A stretch of DNA of 64,000 nucleotides, from positions 1 through 64,000 of the forward strand of contig CAYNOT010000004.1 in assembly GCA_964398945.1 (NCBI GenBank), given 5' to 3'. Each line of letters opens with the position of its first letter. Positions within the stretch are counted from its first letter, which is position 1. The DNA comes from JBGTGG01 sp964398945 (GTDB lineage Bacteria > Bacteroidota > Bacteroidia > Cytophagales > Cyclobacteriaceae). The notes below the pieces were generated by a model that did not search any database, had not been told where the DNA came from, and was given only the letters and a program-made list of their open reading frames with translations. Position numbers and translations under genes: made by a program. This document shows, piece after piece, positions 11,601-18,900 of the stretch.

Positions 11601-11926
11601 GATCGTTTGCACATTCAAAAACAATAGCGGTCAAATATGACGGCCCTTCCATGGCGTTCATGAATGTATATCCCAACCCGGTATTCGGAAATGAAGTAAC
11701 CATAGAGATCAACGGGTTAAAAGGGGTTGAGGAAATACCGGTTATTATTTTTGACCAGTTAGGAAAGGAAATCTACCGGGCTGTCCTGGAGGTTGACGGA
11801 AATGGTTTCGTAGCCCACAAGTTGGTTTTCGAAAACCCTGTTGCAGATGGTGTCTATATCGTTAAGGCAGGCGCAACCCTGTTCTTGATCAAGCGGCTCA
11901 TCATCCTTAACCGGGCAGGGAACTGA
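2603..11926 (+). CDS. Giant T9SS type A cell-surface protein with glycine-rich head and internal duplications
   Basis: A 3107-residue secreted protein. Residues 1-43 are a long signal peptide ending FSQ. Residues ~45-260 are a glycine-rich domain that starts with the CWGGGGAGG pattern of Bacteroidota Gly-rich heads. The rest is Asn/Thr/Gly-rich beta sequence in the style of parallel beta-helix passenger domains. A module opening with a W...W...P...GD.VVI motif recurs near residues 270, 679, 1604 and 2493. Each is followed by a strand block such as FPAGNYAAF with GTxEYY or GTVEWYG, and later by an LFPVG/YTP block with R-HP. The C-terminus (~3030-3107) is a type A T9SS sorting domain with VYPNP and a final LIKRLIILN strand. 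The protein is expected to cross the outer membrane and be anchored on the cell surface. No enzyme motif is visible; an adhesin or matrix role is inferred. The first ATG pair is used as start. Confidence 0.93.
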   Translation: MMIFTKIRKGIFTVFLSGVAKISTHRFVALLTFCFFAFTGFSQTVITYDASGTFTVPAGVTSITVQCWGGGGAGGRGYTVNGASGGGGGGGAYASSTIAVTFGQSYNVVVGAGGTSPTNNNGNPGGASSFGTNLVLAAGGSGGNQAITNTAAAGGAGGTVAASIGTIRFAGGNGVAGINGTGAGACGGGGGAAAGSGGAGSNGNQCAGGTGVAPSGNGGSGSRNAVGGAGSSVAGGGAGGNRNNTNNIGGAGAAGRIVVTYTVTGGSPVTYFSKATGNWNAAGTWTTSPTHTGANAGPPVAGDAVVIGNGHTVNTNNGNRACLDLAIIGSGVLDFTNNNNTVTVSGNFSMDGTSQITGNNAARVLNVGGNFNVPETATNASISGQTITITGTTNIAGTLTLNNNTGVKTFTGSVTNSGSWTSTAITTVGNLVFNGSTDQTLSGTGTFAFGSIQLNKSGTNLLVNQSISVNTNISWASDGLFVVDGDANITLAAAATITAPDNNRYIQLDGTSSNGSQLIKTSNGNVSSWSIVFPVGTASGGYSPVDFLTNNAVTAPNPTNGSTLAIKSMYNPSVLGQMRRTFRITVTGNNASTTLSNGRFHYNTTSDISTGDVQANYNAVWFLGSGAGNWTTIPGTAPGTLVSGDRYYFTASSTPQSLGNNPGTTISYYSIGASAAYPNVWYSYQTGVWSNWENWTLDPSGTTLVNPMVQLPGLGDEVVIVNGFTITTDINNIVLGSVTIQAGGILDMDNSTGHTFGTVSGAGLLRIRGVSLPTGNYAAFVAAGTGTVEYYNTDGTLSTTQASYNNLLLTNDTNSPVTFVTASNLTVNGNLNITQTGGSGTVTWQINDASNTQRTINLTGDVTVSAGGRIRAGTGNPANPHNLVLTGNLTNNGSIKFFDDTFATLSEANYASGAIYTAAATGRAVNVTFTGVTNQAVMCNSETDFYRLIVNKGTGQQAMLTVNSSGASNFRLFGRNNQDLSGAAPNYISNNNLSIINGTLQLTGTITIPSLVVSGGGGIGGGWPIPQSGALWINSPDVSIQATSTTVIDDDGRQIYVFGLLRMSSGTLTSGYSRGILGGGSGSIIVEGGTINTPQLRTTYLGSDNRFAYNQSGGTVNIGTVGLTGPTINTYPRFALPYAECTFSMSNGTINVANPTTAGTSIHGGILIFASPSNIQVTGGTVNAILPASATNFTITSTAPFYNLNISKTGAAGASAVILNPMSFNDNTQIDRAAQPLTILGDLTIITGGNNPTLNCNGNNLTVSGNLTIQPGTTLTSGTNTITFNGTGTQTWTSSGTINTLANATVVVNKASGALTLAGGNAIPTTGNIGNLILTAGTLNDGGKTLDVTSSLSNSAVHTGSGLINLNGPTTISGNDGTFGTLRIQTNNTVTVAGNQTVTGTLRLVSANSSLNIGSNSLAALGDIYSNDGTDVAFGNSKRILTSGLHNAGGLTRQAVSGQDLLFPVGTGAIYTPATINVTATTAGQITVRPVASLHPNRSSGDLVAYYWRVSQTGFANISSVVHKSYTYANATKAGILNQYRPARYDEAVFEWAYRNTTYNANNAPGTTTIPDFNTGTNWTGLGIDRLEGDYTAGMQAAFVSPTVYYSRQNGNWGTNNTWSNVAIDGAAAGSPPCATCPVVIGDGAANNHTVAINGNNQGGGSLFLASGSTLDCGTAFTGLNFGVNTSGTGILRVGSVNFPAGDFLSFLGPAGGTVEWYGAGKTIPATGPAPMNLSLATYYNLVVSPDNAATITLPASNLTIYNDFTSGGTGTGIVATNVAAARTITVNKDINVTSATLQLSSSTAATSTSFIVEGNTTISLGASMVVQDAGTGNHVLTTNGSLVNNGTLNLRRSGTRYADLVFTGTTNTSLTGTNGGATTTLNQITIDKGTSQTPMLTFDVAGTLNTLTNNWLTLSNGQFVYNRNSTVTLTNTANNPYTIPSTSRLTVQAGIVNISNINNNNSDLLLAGALEVTGGTVNVGNSANNNNNDIEYAAAGVPAIVVSGGSLYVNGAIRRSTATLSGALSYTQTGGTVTVAGRAAANTRGIFEIENYPGSSFTLTGTSELQVLRSSGGAAFPDLYLNPLTSNVAATSIIQLGANALGAQTLTMNAVPSLGSFQVMGAGGNAQTVNMQSSELTTSGTLTINTASTLNTNALNVTVGGNLSIIGTYNGSNNTTIFNGVGAQAAALSASSQFQNITVNKSTGTVTLSGTSPTITNLNLLNGVLNVGTLGLTVQGDIVNNSSQIGTGAIVMSGNSVLQNIASSGGSFTNLTLSGSAGTKNVVVEGALSIVGTLDFATTNRFLTIGSYPLTFGASATVTGAGGTAFIRTNGVSSDLGVVKIWPVAGASPFTYAVGTQNNYTPVTVTLTVSTSGSLSIVPVNSRHPTANIGSPERILNYYWILSRDNSLAYSATGSHVYAFPAALMGGAGATFAAGYLDLSDPVGWITSGHNGSATTTSMAFTNLLNTNLPQQNSSYHLTVGTENTLPNPIIPVYSRLANADVNNPAIGGNWSDPNSWTLQADGMGAPLGSAPFGAPVVILNGARVNVNVNARNNFSTIIDGLVVINTTFGHGFGNISGTGALRFGTNTFPAGNYAAFVSSSGGTIEYIGPMTMNNRNTYNNLSIIGTGNVTMTATNLTLNGNVSIASGATLNNSANNANMTIAGNWSNSGSFNPGTATVTFNGSGPQSVTGSTTFNNIAITKAGSNLTLTGAGTTTVNGILTLTNGHLIVPPAHLLTLPLSGSISGGSASSYISGAVRKSIPASGSVTFPIGKIAPGRYRPASITGTTGIDTWTVEYVGNDPTADGFPNATINLSNPPPNDIKSVSMFEYWLVSRVGSAAAGLSLSYNTGSYTPPNIGNVPNLRIARWDGAQWDVPSGGGSSSQSGDNITGTVSITNVTSFSPFTLASLDAISPLPVELDKFWAEVVPGGVDLFWETASELNNHYFTVERSVTGETFTAIGDKVAGKGTTNQRSKYSLKDTNPVHGTSYYRLKQTDFDGSFAHSKTIAVKYDGPSMAFMNVYPNPVFGNEVTIEINGLKGVEEIPVIIFDQLGKEIYRAVLEVDGNGFVAHKLVFENPVADGVYIVKAGATLFLIKRLIILNRAGN

Positions 11927-12128
11927 GATTGGGGGGTGGTTAGTCAAAAAAAGCAATTCAAATCCTAAACAACTGAAGGATCATTCGTGCCAACGTGTTG
12001 AAGGTAATGGATTGTTTCACCGGATGTTGGCAGGCAGTCAAAACGAATTGAATACTCAAGTTGTGGACCATTGCCGGTGCGAAGACATATCCACATATCT
12101 CATTTCCATAAAAAACCGACCGGGATTT

Positions 12129-12821
12129 TCAGGCATTGCTATACATCTTAAACACCGGTTCCCGAAGTGCTCTCCCTTCTTCGGAACAAATAAATGCCAT
12201 CGCTTCAGCGATTGCCTCAGGCTTTACCCAGTCATCAAAATCAGCATCGGGCATGCTCTTCCTGTTTTGGGGAGTGTCAATGGTACTGGGCACGATTACG
12301 GTAGATACAACATTTGAAGATGCACCTTCAGCATTTAACAACTCAGCAAGTTTAAAAAGCAGTGATTTGGCAAGTGCATACGCTACATTCTTTTTTCCTT
12401 GATTGGCAATCAGTGATGGACGTGATCCAATAAAAATCAACCGCCCACCATCGGGTTGTTTGCACATGCGGGCAAAGATTGGCCGTGCGAGAAAATAAGC
12501 CGTATCAAAATTGAGTTTTTGCATTTTTGAAAGAAGTGCATGGTCTGTTTTTGAAATATCACCCGCAGCAAATCCCCCTGCCAGCATCAATGTTGCATGG
12601 ATACTTCCATACGCCAGTATTGCACGTGCTGCAAATTTTTCCACCGCAGCTTCATCGGTAAGGTCAAGCTCGTGTATATCAACAGGGGCACTGGTATCAT
12701 ACCCAAGTTTCTTCCCCGGGCTTACGGTTGCAATTACATTGTAATCCAATGCCAGGAATTTTTTTACGGCAGCTTCACCAAGGTTCCCAGCTGCTCCGGT
12801 GATGATCACATTTTTTTGCAT
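12129..12821 (-). CDS. Short-chain dehydrogenase/reductase (SDR)
   Basis: A 230-residue classical SDR, normal length. The cofactor motif TGAAGNLG is at residues 8-15. The catalytic pair is Y148-x3-K152 in YALAK, with a Ser of the IGSRPS strand (133 or 136) as third residue. The loop LMLAGG (79-83) replaces the usual NNAG. No acidic residue stands at the end of beta-2 in an obvious position, so NAD versus NADP preference cannot be called. It starts 3 bp after the stop of the outer-membrane beta-barrel gene and is probably co-transcribed with it. The substrate is unknown. Confidence 0.92.
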   Translation of the reverse strand: MQKNVIITGAAGNLGEAAVKKFLALDYNVIATVSPGKKLGYDTSAPVDIHELDLTDEAAVEKFAARAILAYGSIHATLMLAGGFAAGDISKTDHALLSKMQKLNFDTAYFLARPIFARMCKQPDGGRLIFIGSRPSLIANQGKKNVAYALAKSLLFKLAELLNAEGASSNVVSTVIVPSTIDTPQNRKSMPDADFDDWVKPEAIAEAMAFICSEEGRALREPVFKMYSNA

Positions 12822-12824
12822 CGC

Positions 12825-13688
12825 TTAATTTTTTGGTGGCTTGCGTTTCGATTTGAATTGATAAGCTTTATCGCCTTTTCGTTTTCCTTTTCCTTTCTTG
12901 CTGTTTTCTAAATCGAAAGTACGGGAGGCTCCAATGGTAAAATAAACAAAGACTTCTTTACGGCCACCCGAAATGTCGTACAACGTTTCGTGGTTATCGA
13001 CTTTTGTTAAATACGCGGTAGTGCGCGGTTCAAGAAAACTATAGTTGGCACGGAGATCAAAAGAAATTTTGAGCAGTTCTGTTACTTCCCAATCGGATCG
13101 AAAACCCAACGCTCCTGTAAATTGGATTTTGTTAAAATCACTTGACGACAACATTTGATAATCATTGACTTTGGGTACCACCACACCATCATATTCAATA
13201 GTGTAATCATCTGGTAAAATCGGATAGACCGCCAATGGAAATCTCATTTTGCCTGCATCGTGAGAAATGGTTTCTTCTCCACTAATGAGGTATTGCACTC
13301 CTGCTGCAGCAATAAAACTTACTTTAAAAAATGAAAGGTCGATTACATGCAACTTAAAACCCACTGGCATATCGATGTATTGCATATTTATTTTGCGAAT
13401 ACCCATCTGTCCACCAACGGAATTGAGGACATTGAAATTTTGTCCGCTTTTCATATAGCTCGGACTGGCAATGAGCCCAAAACCCTCGTAGTCGATTTCA
13501 ACATTGAAACCGATCGGGGCATATTTTACTAAGTAGCGGTATTGATAGCGAGGGTCATTTTCAATTCCCTGGTCGAGGGTAAAAGGCGTGGTTAATCCTG
13601 TGAACAATCCTATCGAAACAATTTTCTGGGAAAATGCTGAAGCGGGTAGAATGAAAAGGATGATGAGTGTAAAGTTCCAACGGGTCAT
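12825..13688 (-). CDS. Outer-membrane beta-barrel protein with basic C-terminal tail
   Basis: A 287-residue protein with a signal peptide (ends ASAFSQ, about residue 21) followed by alternating amphipathic strands such as VEIDYEGFGLIASPSYM and FKVSFIAAAGVQYL. These are typical of the Bacteroidota beta-barrel domain family that includes PorT-like proteins. The barrel closes near residue 258 (VYFTIGASRTF). A tail of about 28 residues very rich in Lys/Arg (KKGKGKRKGDKAYQ) follows, which would sit in the periplasm or outside and could bind anionic polymers. The next gene follows after 3 bp. No specific function is recognised. Confidence 0.8.
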   Translation of the reverse strand: MTRWNFTLIILFILPASAFSQKIVSIGLFTGLTTPFTLDQGIENDPRYQYRYLVKYAPIGFNVEIDYEGFGLIASPSYMKSGQNFNVLNSVGGQMGIRKINMQYIDMPVGFKLHVIDLSFFKVSFIAAAGVQYLISGEETISHDAGKMRFPLAVYPILPDDYTIEYDGVVVPKVNDYQMLSSSDFNKIQFTGALGFRSDWEVTELLKISFDLRANYSFLEPRTTAYLTKVDNHETLYDISGGRKEVFVYFTIGASRTFDLENSKKGKGKRKGDKAYQFKSKRKPPKN

Positions 13689-13833
13689 GAGGCCCAGTTA
13701 TAGTTAGGTCAAGTATGCCAAATTAAACATAAATCCAGATAGTTAAATCATAAGGGGACACCTCCGGATGTTATTTTCGATGATCACCTGCTTTTCCGGT
13801 TGAAAATCCAACGATCATTTAATGTGGATTTCT

Positions 13834-14541
13834 TTAGGCAAGGTTGTGGTACACCCGCTGCACATCTTCATCGCTTTCCAACACGTCAATGAGTTTTAAA
13901 ACTTCATCCTGATGCTCCTCCGATAACTCTTTGGTCACGGTTGGGGTGTACACCAGTTCTGAACTTTTGGGTTCAATTTTTTTGTCTTCGAGAAATTTTT
14001 GCATGTGGCCGAATTCGGTGAACTTGGTATAGACCGTAATTTCATCTTCATCTTTCTCTATTTCTTCCGCGCCAGCGTCAATAAAATCCAGTTCAAGTTC
14101 ATCGAGGTTGATGGATGCCGGATCAAATTTGAAAGCGCCTTTGTGTTCAAATAAAAAAGCAACCGAACCGGAGTTGCCCATGCTGCCGCCACCTTTTGAA
14201 AAATGGACACGGATATTTGCAACGGTACGCGTGGGGTTATCCGTTGCAGTTTCTATTAGTATGGGAATTCCGTGCGGGCCGTATCCTTCATATACCACTT
14301 CCTGAAAATCCTTTTCCCCTTTGGCGGAAGCACGGTTGATGGCTGCTTCAACACGGTCTTTTGGCATGTTGACACCTTTTGCATTTTGAATGGCCAACCG
14401 GAGTTTTGGATTGTTTTCCGGCAAGGGACCACCATCCCGAACGGCAATGGAGATTTCTTTACCGATCCGTGTAAACGCTTTGGCCATCTTGTCAAAGCGG
14501 GCGAACATCCGGTGTTTTCGTTTTTCAAAAATGCGTCCCAT
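13834..14541 (-). CDS. yebC: YebC/PmpR/TACO1 family protein
   Basis: A 235-residue protein matching the YebC family over its full length. The N-terminus is the form usual in Bacteroidota (MGRIFEKRKHR in place of AGHSKWANIKHRK), followed by FTRIGKEISIAVRDGG, NPKLRLAIQNAKGVNMPKDRVEAAINRA and the VYEGYGPHGIPILIE block. The acidic GGGSMGNSGSVAFLF region also matches. Members were first described as transcriptional regulators. The mitochondrial homologue TACO1 and bacterial YebC are now linked to translation through difficult proline-containing stretches. It is flanked by a glycosyltransferase gene (167 bp upstream) and the beta-barrel gene (145 bp downstream), with no obvious shared pathway. Confidence 0.95.
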   Translation of the reverse strand: MGRIFEKRKHRMFARFDKMAKAFTRIGKEISIAVRDGGPLPENNPKLRLAIQNAKGVNMPKDRVEAAINRASAKGEKDFQEVVYEGYGPHGIPILIETATDNPTRTVANIRVHFSKGGGSMGNSGSVAFLFEHKGAFKFDPASINLDELELDFIDAGAEEIEKDEDEITVYTKFTEFGHMQKFLEDKKIEPKSSELVYTPTVTKELSEEHQDEVLKLIDVLESDEDVQRVYHNLA

Positions 14542-14646
14542 GATTCTGTTTTAAAATTCTGTGCAAAGTAAGCCTGATTCATTTTTTGTTCAAAAAAAGT
14601 TTAGGCTAATTCTATTTCCGTTATCCGTCTGACCTGCTTTTTTGCC

Positions 14647-14708
14647 TGTCAGGTTGAGCCTGCCTGCCTGCGAATAGCATCTTCGGCAAAGGCAGGCCTG
14701 TCGAAACC
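14647..14708. repeat. Interspersed palindromic repeat, copy 2
   Basis: A second copy of the element at 1524-1583. It has TGTCAGGTTGAGCCTGCC, an extra CTGC unit, then GAATAGCATCTTCGGCAAAG, GCAGGC and TGTCGAAA. It abuts the stop codon of the minus-strand glycosyltransferase gene, so it would form a hairpin at the 3' end of that transcript. Confidence 0.8.
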
Positions 14709-15884
14709 CTAGCTTTCAGCCCGTTTTGATTTCTCCCATACCACCGATTGTTTTCCTTTTAAGTATCGAAAAAAACCCGCGTATACGGACAAGTTCATTA
14801 CTGAAAAATAGTAGGGCACAAAAAAGCCTTTGATCGGGATTTTTTTATTGCGAAGGAGGTATCCAACTCCGGCTATTACGTAAAAAAATACTTGCCCCAG
14901 GAATACCCATTGAAAAAACAGTAATCCATTCCACGCAAGGTAGGCGTTCGAAATAAATAGTATCGGCAAGGCAAGGGGTGCAAGTGTCCAGCGCAATACC
15001 CGGTGGGAAATATATTGAAAGGAGAGCAATCCGTATTTGAAAGGATTCAGCAAATAGGAGAGGAGTACAATGGCCTGGATGCCTCCGGCAGAAATCCGTA
15101 CTTTCCTTTTCCATTCTTCATCAACAGAGGCAGAAGCTGTTTCTGTTGCATACGCTTCCGGTTCATACACAAAGCGATATCCTGAAGAGGCGATCTTTAA
15201 GGAGATATAAAAATCCTCAATAATAATATTGGAAGGAGGCTCCTGGAAAAGGGATGTGCGAATGGAGAACAATTCACCCGCAGCACCCACTACAGAGTTG
15301 AGGTCGCTGTCTTTTTTCTTGAGGAAAGACTCATATTTCCAATAGAGCCCTTCACCTGCCCCCGCGGCATTATCAGCCGATTTGGAAAAAATCCGTTTTT
15401 CACCGGCTACCCCACCTACTTTTTCATCTGTATAGTGGCGGGCAATTTTTTTCAGTGCATCCTGATTCAACAAGGTGTTGGCATCCGAAAAAATAACAAT
15501 GGGGGAGGTTACTTCTTTCATCACACGGTTTACCGCATGGATTTTTCCTTTTCTGCCCGGTTCATGAAAATGACGGATTTCGGAATATCCTGAGATGATA
15601 GGCCCGGTTTCATCAGTTGAACCGTCTGTGACGAAAAACAAGTCTATTTTATCCTTGGGGTACTCAAGCGACAATGTATTTTCAATTTTTTCCTGAATGA
15701 TGGACTCTTCGTTGTAAGCAGCAATCAGTAGTGTGATTTTGGGCCATTCAAGCGGTTCAGCAACCATTTTGGGTCGCGATGTAAGTTTATCAAGGATAAA
15801 GACCACAATTCCATACCCAATATAGGTGTAGCCAACCACGACCAAGCACGTCCAGAAAGTAATTTGCGCCCAAAAAAGCATCAT
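14709..15884 (-). CDS. Membrane-bound family 2 glycosyltransferase
   Basis: A 391-residue GT2 enzyme of the processive/membrane type. One N-terminal helix (residues 9-31) precedes the GT-A catalytic domain. That domain shows AAYNEE (55-60), TDGSTD (86-91), the metal/nucleotide Asp in FSDANT (D134) and the acceptor-side ED pair in IIEDFY (223-224). WKRKVRISAGG (258-268) stands in the place of the QxxRW motif but lacks the Trp. Four or so C-terminal helices follow. Such enzymes transfer sugars from nucleotide donors on the inner membrane. It is divergent from the giant MBG-protein gene, with about 100 bp between them. The sugar donor and product are unknown. Confidence 0.92.
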   Translation of the reverse strand: MMLFWAQITFWTCLVVVGYTYIGYGIVVFILDKLTSRPKMVAEPLEWPKITLLIAAYNEESIIQEKIENTLSLEYPKDKIDLFFVTDGSTDETGPIISGYSEIRHFHEPGRKGKIHAVNRVMKEVTSPIVIFSDANTLLNQDALKKIARHYTDEKVGGVAGEKRIFSKSADNAAGAGEGLYWKYESFLKKKDSDLNSVVGAAGELFSIRTSLFQEPPSNIIIEDFYISLKIASSGYRFVYEPEAYATETASASVDEEWKRKVRISAGGIQAIVLLSYLLNPFKYGLLSFQYISHRVLRWTLAPLALPILFISNAYLAWNGLLFFQWVFLGQVFFYVIAGVGYLLRNKKIPIKGFFVPYYFSVMNLSVYAGFFRYLKGKQSVVWEKSKRAES

Positions 15885-15959
15885 TTATTTGTTTTTTTGA
15901 AAACGCGAAACTAAGAGTTACTAAAGGATTAATTAACGAATAGAGAAAAGAATTTTATG

Positions 15960-15967
15960 TAAGTTTG
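15960..15967 (+). promoter_or_regulatory. Candidate -7 promoter element (TAAGTTTG)
   Basis: TAAGTTTG fits the Bacteroidota -7 consensus TAnnTTTG. No TTTG lies 19 nt upstream, so support is weak. If used, transcription would start near 15974, just before the ATG at 15989 and after the alternative TTG at 15965, which favours the ATG as start. Confidence 0.3.
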
Positions 15968-15988
15968 CCAGTCTATTTGGTGGAAATC

Positions 15989-18900
15989 ATGCTGTTTTCA
16001 AGAAGAATCCTTGTCTCCATACTAATCTTTTGCTTCGGGTCAAATGTGCTTTCATTTGGCATAGGGAATGATTATACACCATCGAACAGGTCTTTTTTTG
16101 TTCCACCTGTTGCGGTTCCCGATGTTGGGAGTACCAATGAGGATACGCAGGTTAGCTTAAATGTGCTCACCAATGATACCGATATCGATGGCAATATCGA
16201 CCCTGCTTCCGTTGATTTAGACCCTTTAACAGCAGGAAAGCAGAGTTCACGAAGTACTGCGGAGGGTAACTGGAGCGTTGATGCCACCGGATTAGTGACG
16301 TTCACACCCACACTTAACTTTTCCGGGCTGGCCATTATTTCCTACACGGTAGACGACTTTGCTGGGGAAACTTCAAATATTGCCACCATAACCATTACAG
16401 TATTAGCAGATCAAACCATTACGTTCGCTCCATTGGGTTCGAGAACCTTTGGTGATGGAACTTTTGCGCTAAGCGCAACTTCTTCTTCAGGTTTACCGGT
16501 AAGTTACTCCAGTGGAAATCCATTGGTTGCTACGATTACCGGCAACATAGTAACCATAATAGGAGCAGGTACAACAACCATTACGGCTTCTCAAGCGGGT
16601 AATGACACCTATAGCGCAGCCCCGGCAGTTAATCAAAATCTTTTGGTTAACAAAGCCACGCTAACAGCCACTGCGGATAATAAAAGCAAAGTGTATGGTG
16701 CTGCTATTCCTGCATTAACGTTAACTTACACGGGTTTTGTAAATGGTGAAGATGCATCCGTGCTAGCTACTGCGCCCATTGCAACTACTACGGCTTTGGC
16801 TACCAGTAATGTGGGCACATACCCAATCACCGTATCCGGGGGCACAGATAATAATTACAGTTTTAATTATTCTGCAGGAACATTAACAGTCACAAAAGCA
16901 ACTGTTATGGCCACGGCCGCAAATGCAACCCGGGTATACCAGATGGCTAACCCTGTGTTTATAATTAACTATACAGGTTTTGTGAATGGTGAAGATTTCA
17001 CAGTGTTAAATACGCTGCCTGTTGCCAGCACTTCCGCAACACTTTCAAGTTCAGTGGGTACATATCCTATAACCGTATCCGGTGGAGACGATAACAATTA
17101 TACATTCAGTAATGTAAGTGGTACGCTCACGATTACCAAAGCAACTCCGGTTGTCACCTGGAATAATCCTTCAGCAATTACTTATGGAACTGCATTAAGT
17201 GCAACACAATTAAATGCTACGGCCAGTGTAGCCGGAACATTTACCTATACTCAGCCATTGGGAACCATATTAAATGCAGGTGCAAATCAGGTTCTTACCG
17301 TAAGTTTTTCTCCTTCCGATGCTGCGAATTATAATCCTGTAAATGGGACTACTGTTCAGCTAACTGTTAATAAGGCCAATCCGGTTATCACCTGGGCAAA
17401 TCCTTCAGCAATTACCTACGGAACACCGCTTAGTGCAACACAATTAAATGCGACTGCTAATGTGTCTGGTACATTTACCTATACGCCAGCATCTGGGGCC
17501 ACTTTAAATACAGGTGCTAATCAGGTATTGTCTGTCAATTTCGTGCCTGATGATAATGCAAACTATAATTCTATTACGGGCGCAACCGCGTTGATCACGG
17601 TGAATAAAGCAACCCCAACTGTAAACTGGTNNNNNNNNNNNNNNNNNNNNNNNNNNNNNNNNNNNNNNNNNNNNNNNNNNNNNNNNNNNNNNNNNNNNNN
17701 NNNNNNNNNNNNNNNNNNNNNNNNNNNNNNCAAATCCTGCAGCGATAACATACGGCACACCGCTTTCTGCCACACAGCTTAATGCTACTGCAAGTGTAGA
17801 CGGAAATTTTGTCTATGCACCCGGCTTGGGAACGATTCTAAACGCTGGAGCAAACCAGGCCTTGTCCGTTAATTTCACCCCTAACGATGCAGCGAATTAT
17901 AATTCGGTAAATGGCACCACGGTATTTATTACCGTGAATAAAGCCGCCCCAACCGTAACCTGGTCAAATCCTGCAGCGATAACATACGGCACACCGCTTT
18001 CTGCCACACAGCTTAATGCCACAGCCAGTGTAGCCGGTACATTTGTTTACACCCCAGCTTCAGGCACTTTACTAAACGCGGGTGCTGATCAGGTTTTATC
18101 TGTTGATTTTTCTCCTAATAATCTTGACAACTATAGCCCTGTAAACGGAACCACCGTTTTGATTACAGTGAATAGGGCAACTCCGGTGATCACCTGGAAT
18201 AACCCTGCCGCCATTACCTACGGAACAGCCTTGAGTGCTACACAGTTAAATGCAACAGCCAGCGTTCCCGGAGTTTTTGCCTATACACCCGTAGCGGGCA
18301 CTGTCTTAAATGCGGGTGCCAACCAAACCCTGTCTGTTAATTTTACACCAAACGATGCAGCAAACTATAATGCTGTAAATAATTTTCAGCGCACGATTAC
18401 GGTAAATAAAGCAGACCCCGTAATTACCTGGCCTAATCCCGCATCCATCGTCTATGGCACGCCCTTGAGTGCAACTCAACTAAACGCCACGGCCAGTGTG
18501 CCCGGAACATTTTTATATTCGCCAGCCAGCGGAGCAATATTAAATGTGGGGGTTAATCAAACGTTGTCATTGGATTTTACACCCAATGATGTATTAAATT
18601 ATAATTCAATTAATGGGCGTACTGCGTTAATAACCGTTACAAAAGCAACGCCCGTCATAACATGGGCTACACCACTGCCGATTAAAATAAATGAACCATT
18701 ATCATCCACACAACTCAATGCTACGGCCAATGTTCCAGGTACGTTTACATACGCACCGGTAAGCGGGTCTTCATTTGCCACTGCCGGCACGTATCCACTT
18801 ACGGCATCATTTACGCCAACGAATGCTTTAAATTATAATTCGGTACCCAGTACAGAGATTCAAATAACGGTTAATGATAAAGATAATCCGGTCGTAACCT

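Noticed and set aside
15965..15988. TTG start eight codons upstream for the MBG protein
   Set aside because: The ATG at 15989 gives a better signal peptide, and the candidate -7 element at 15960-15967 would overlap the TTG.
17504..17775. Minus-strand frames running through the N gap
   Set aside because: They consist partly of unknown bases and lie opposite the MBG gene.
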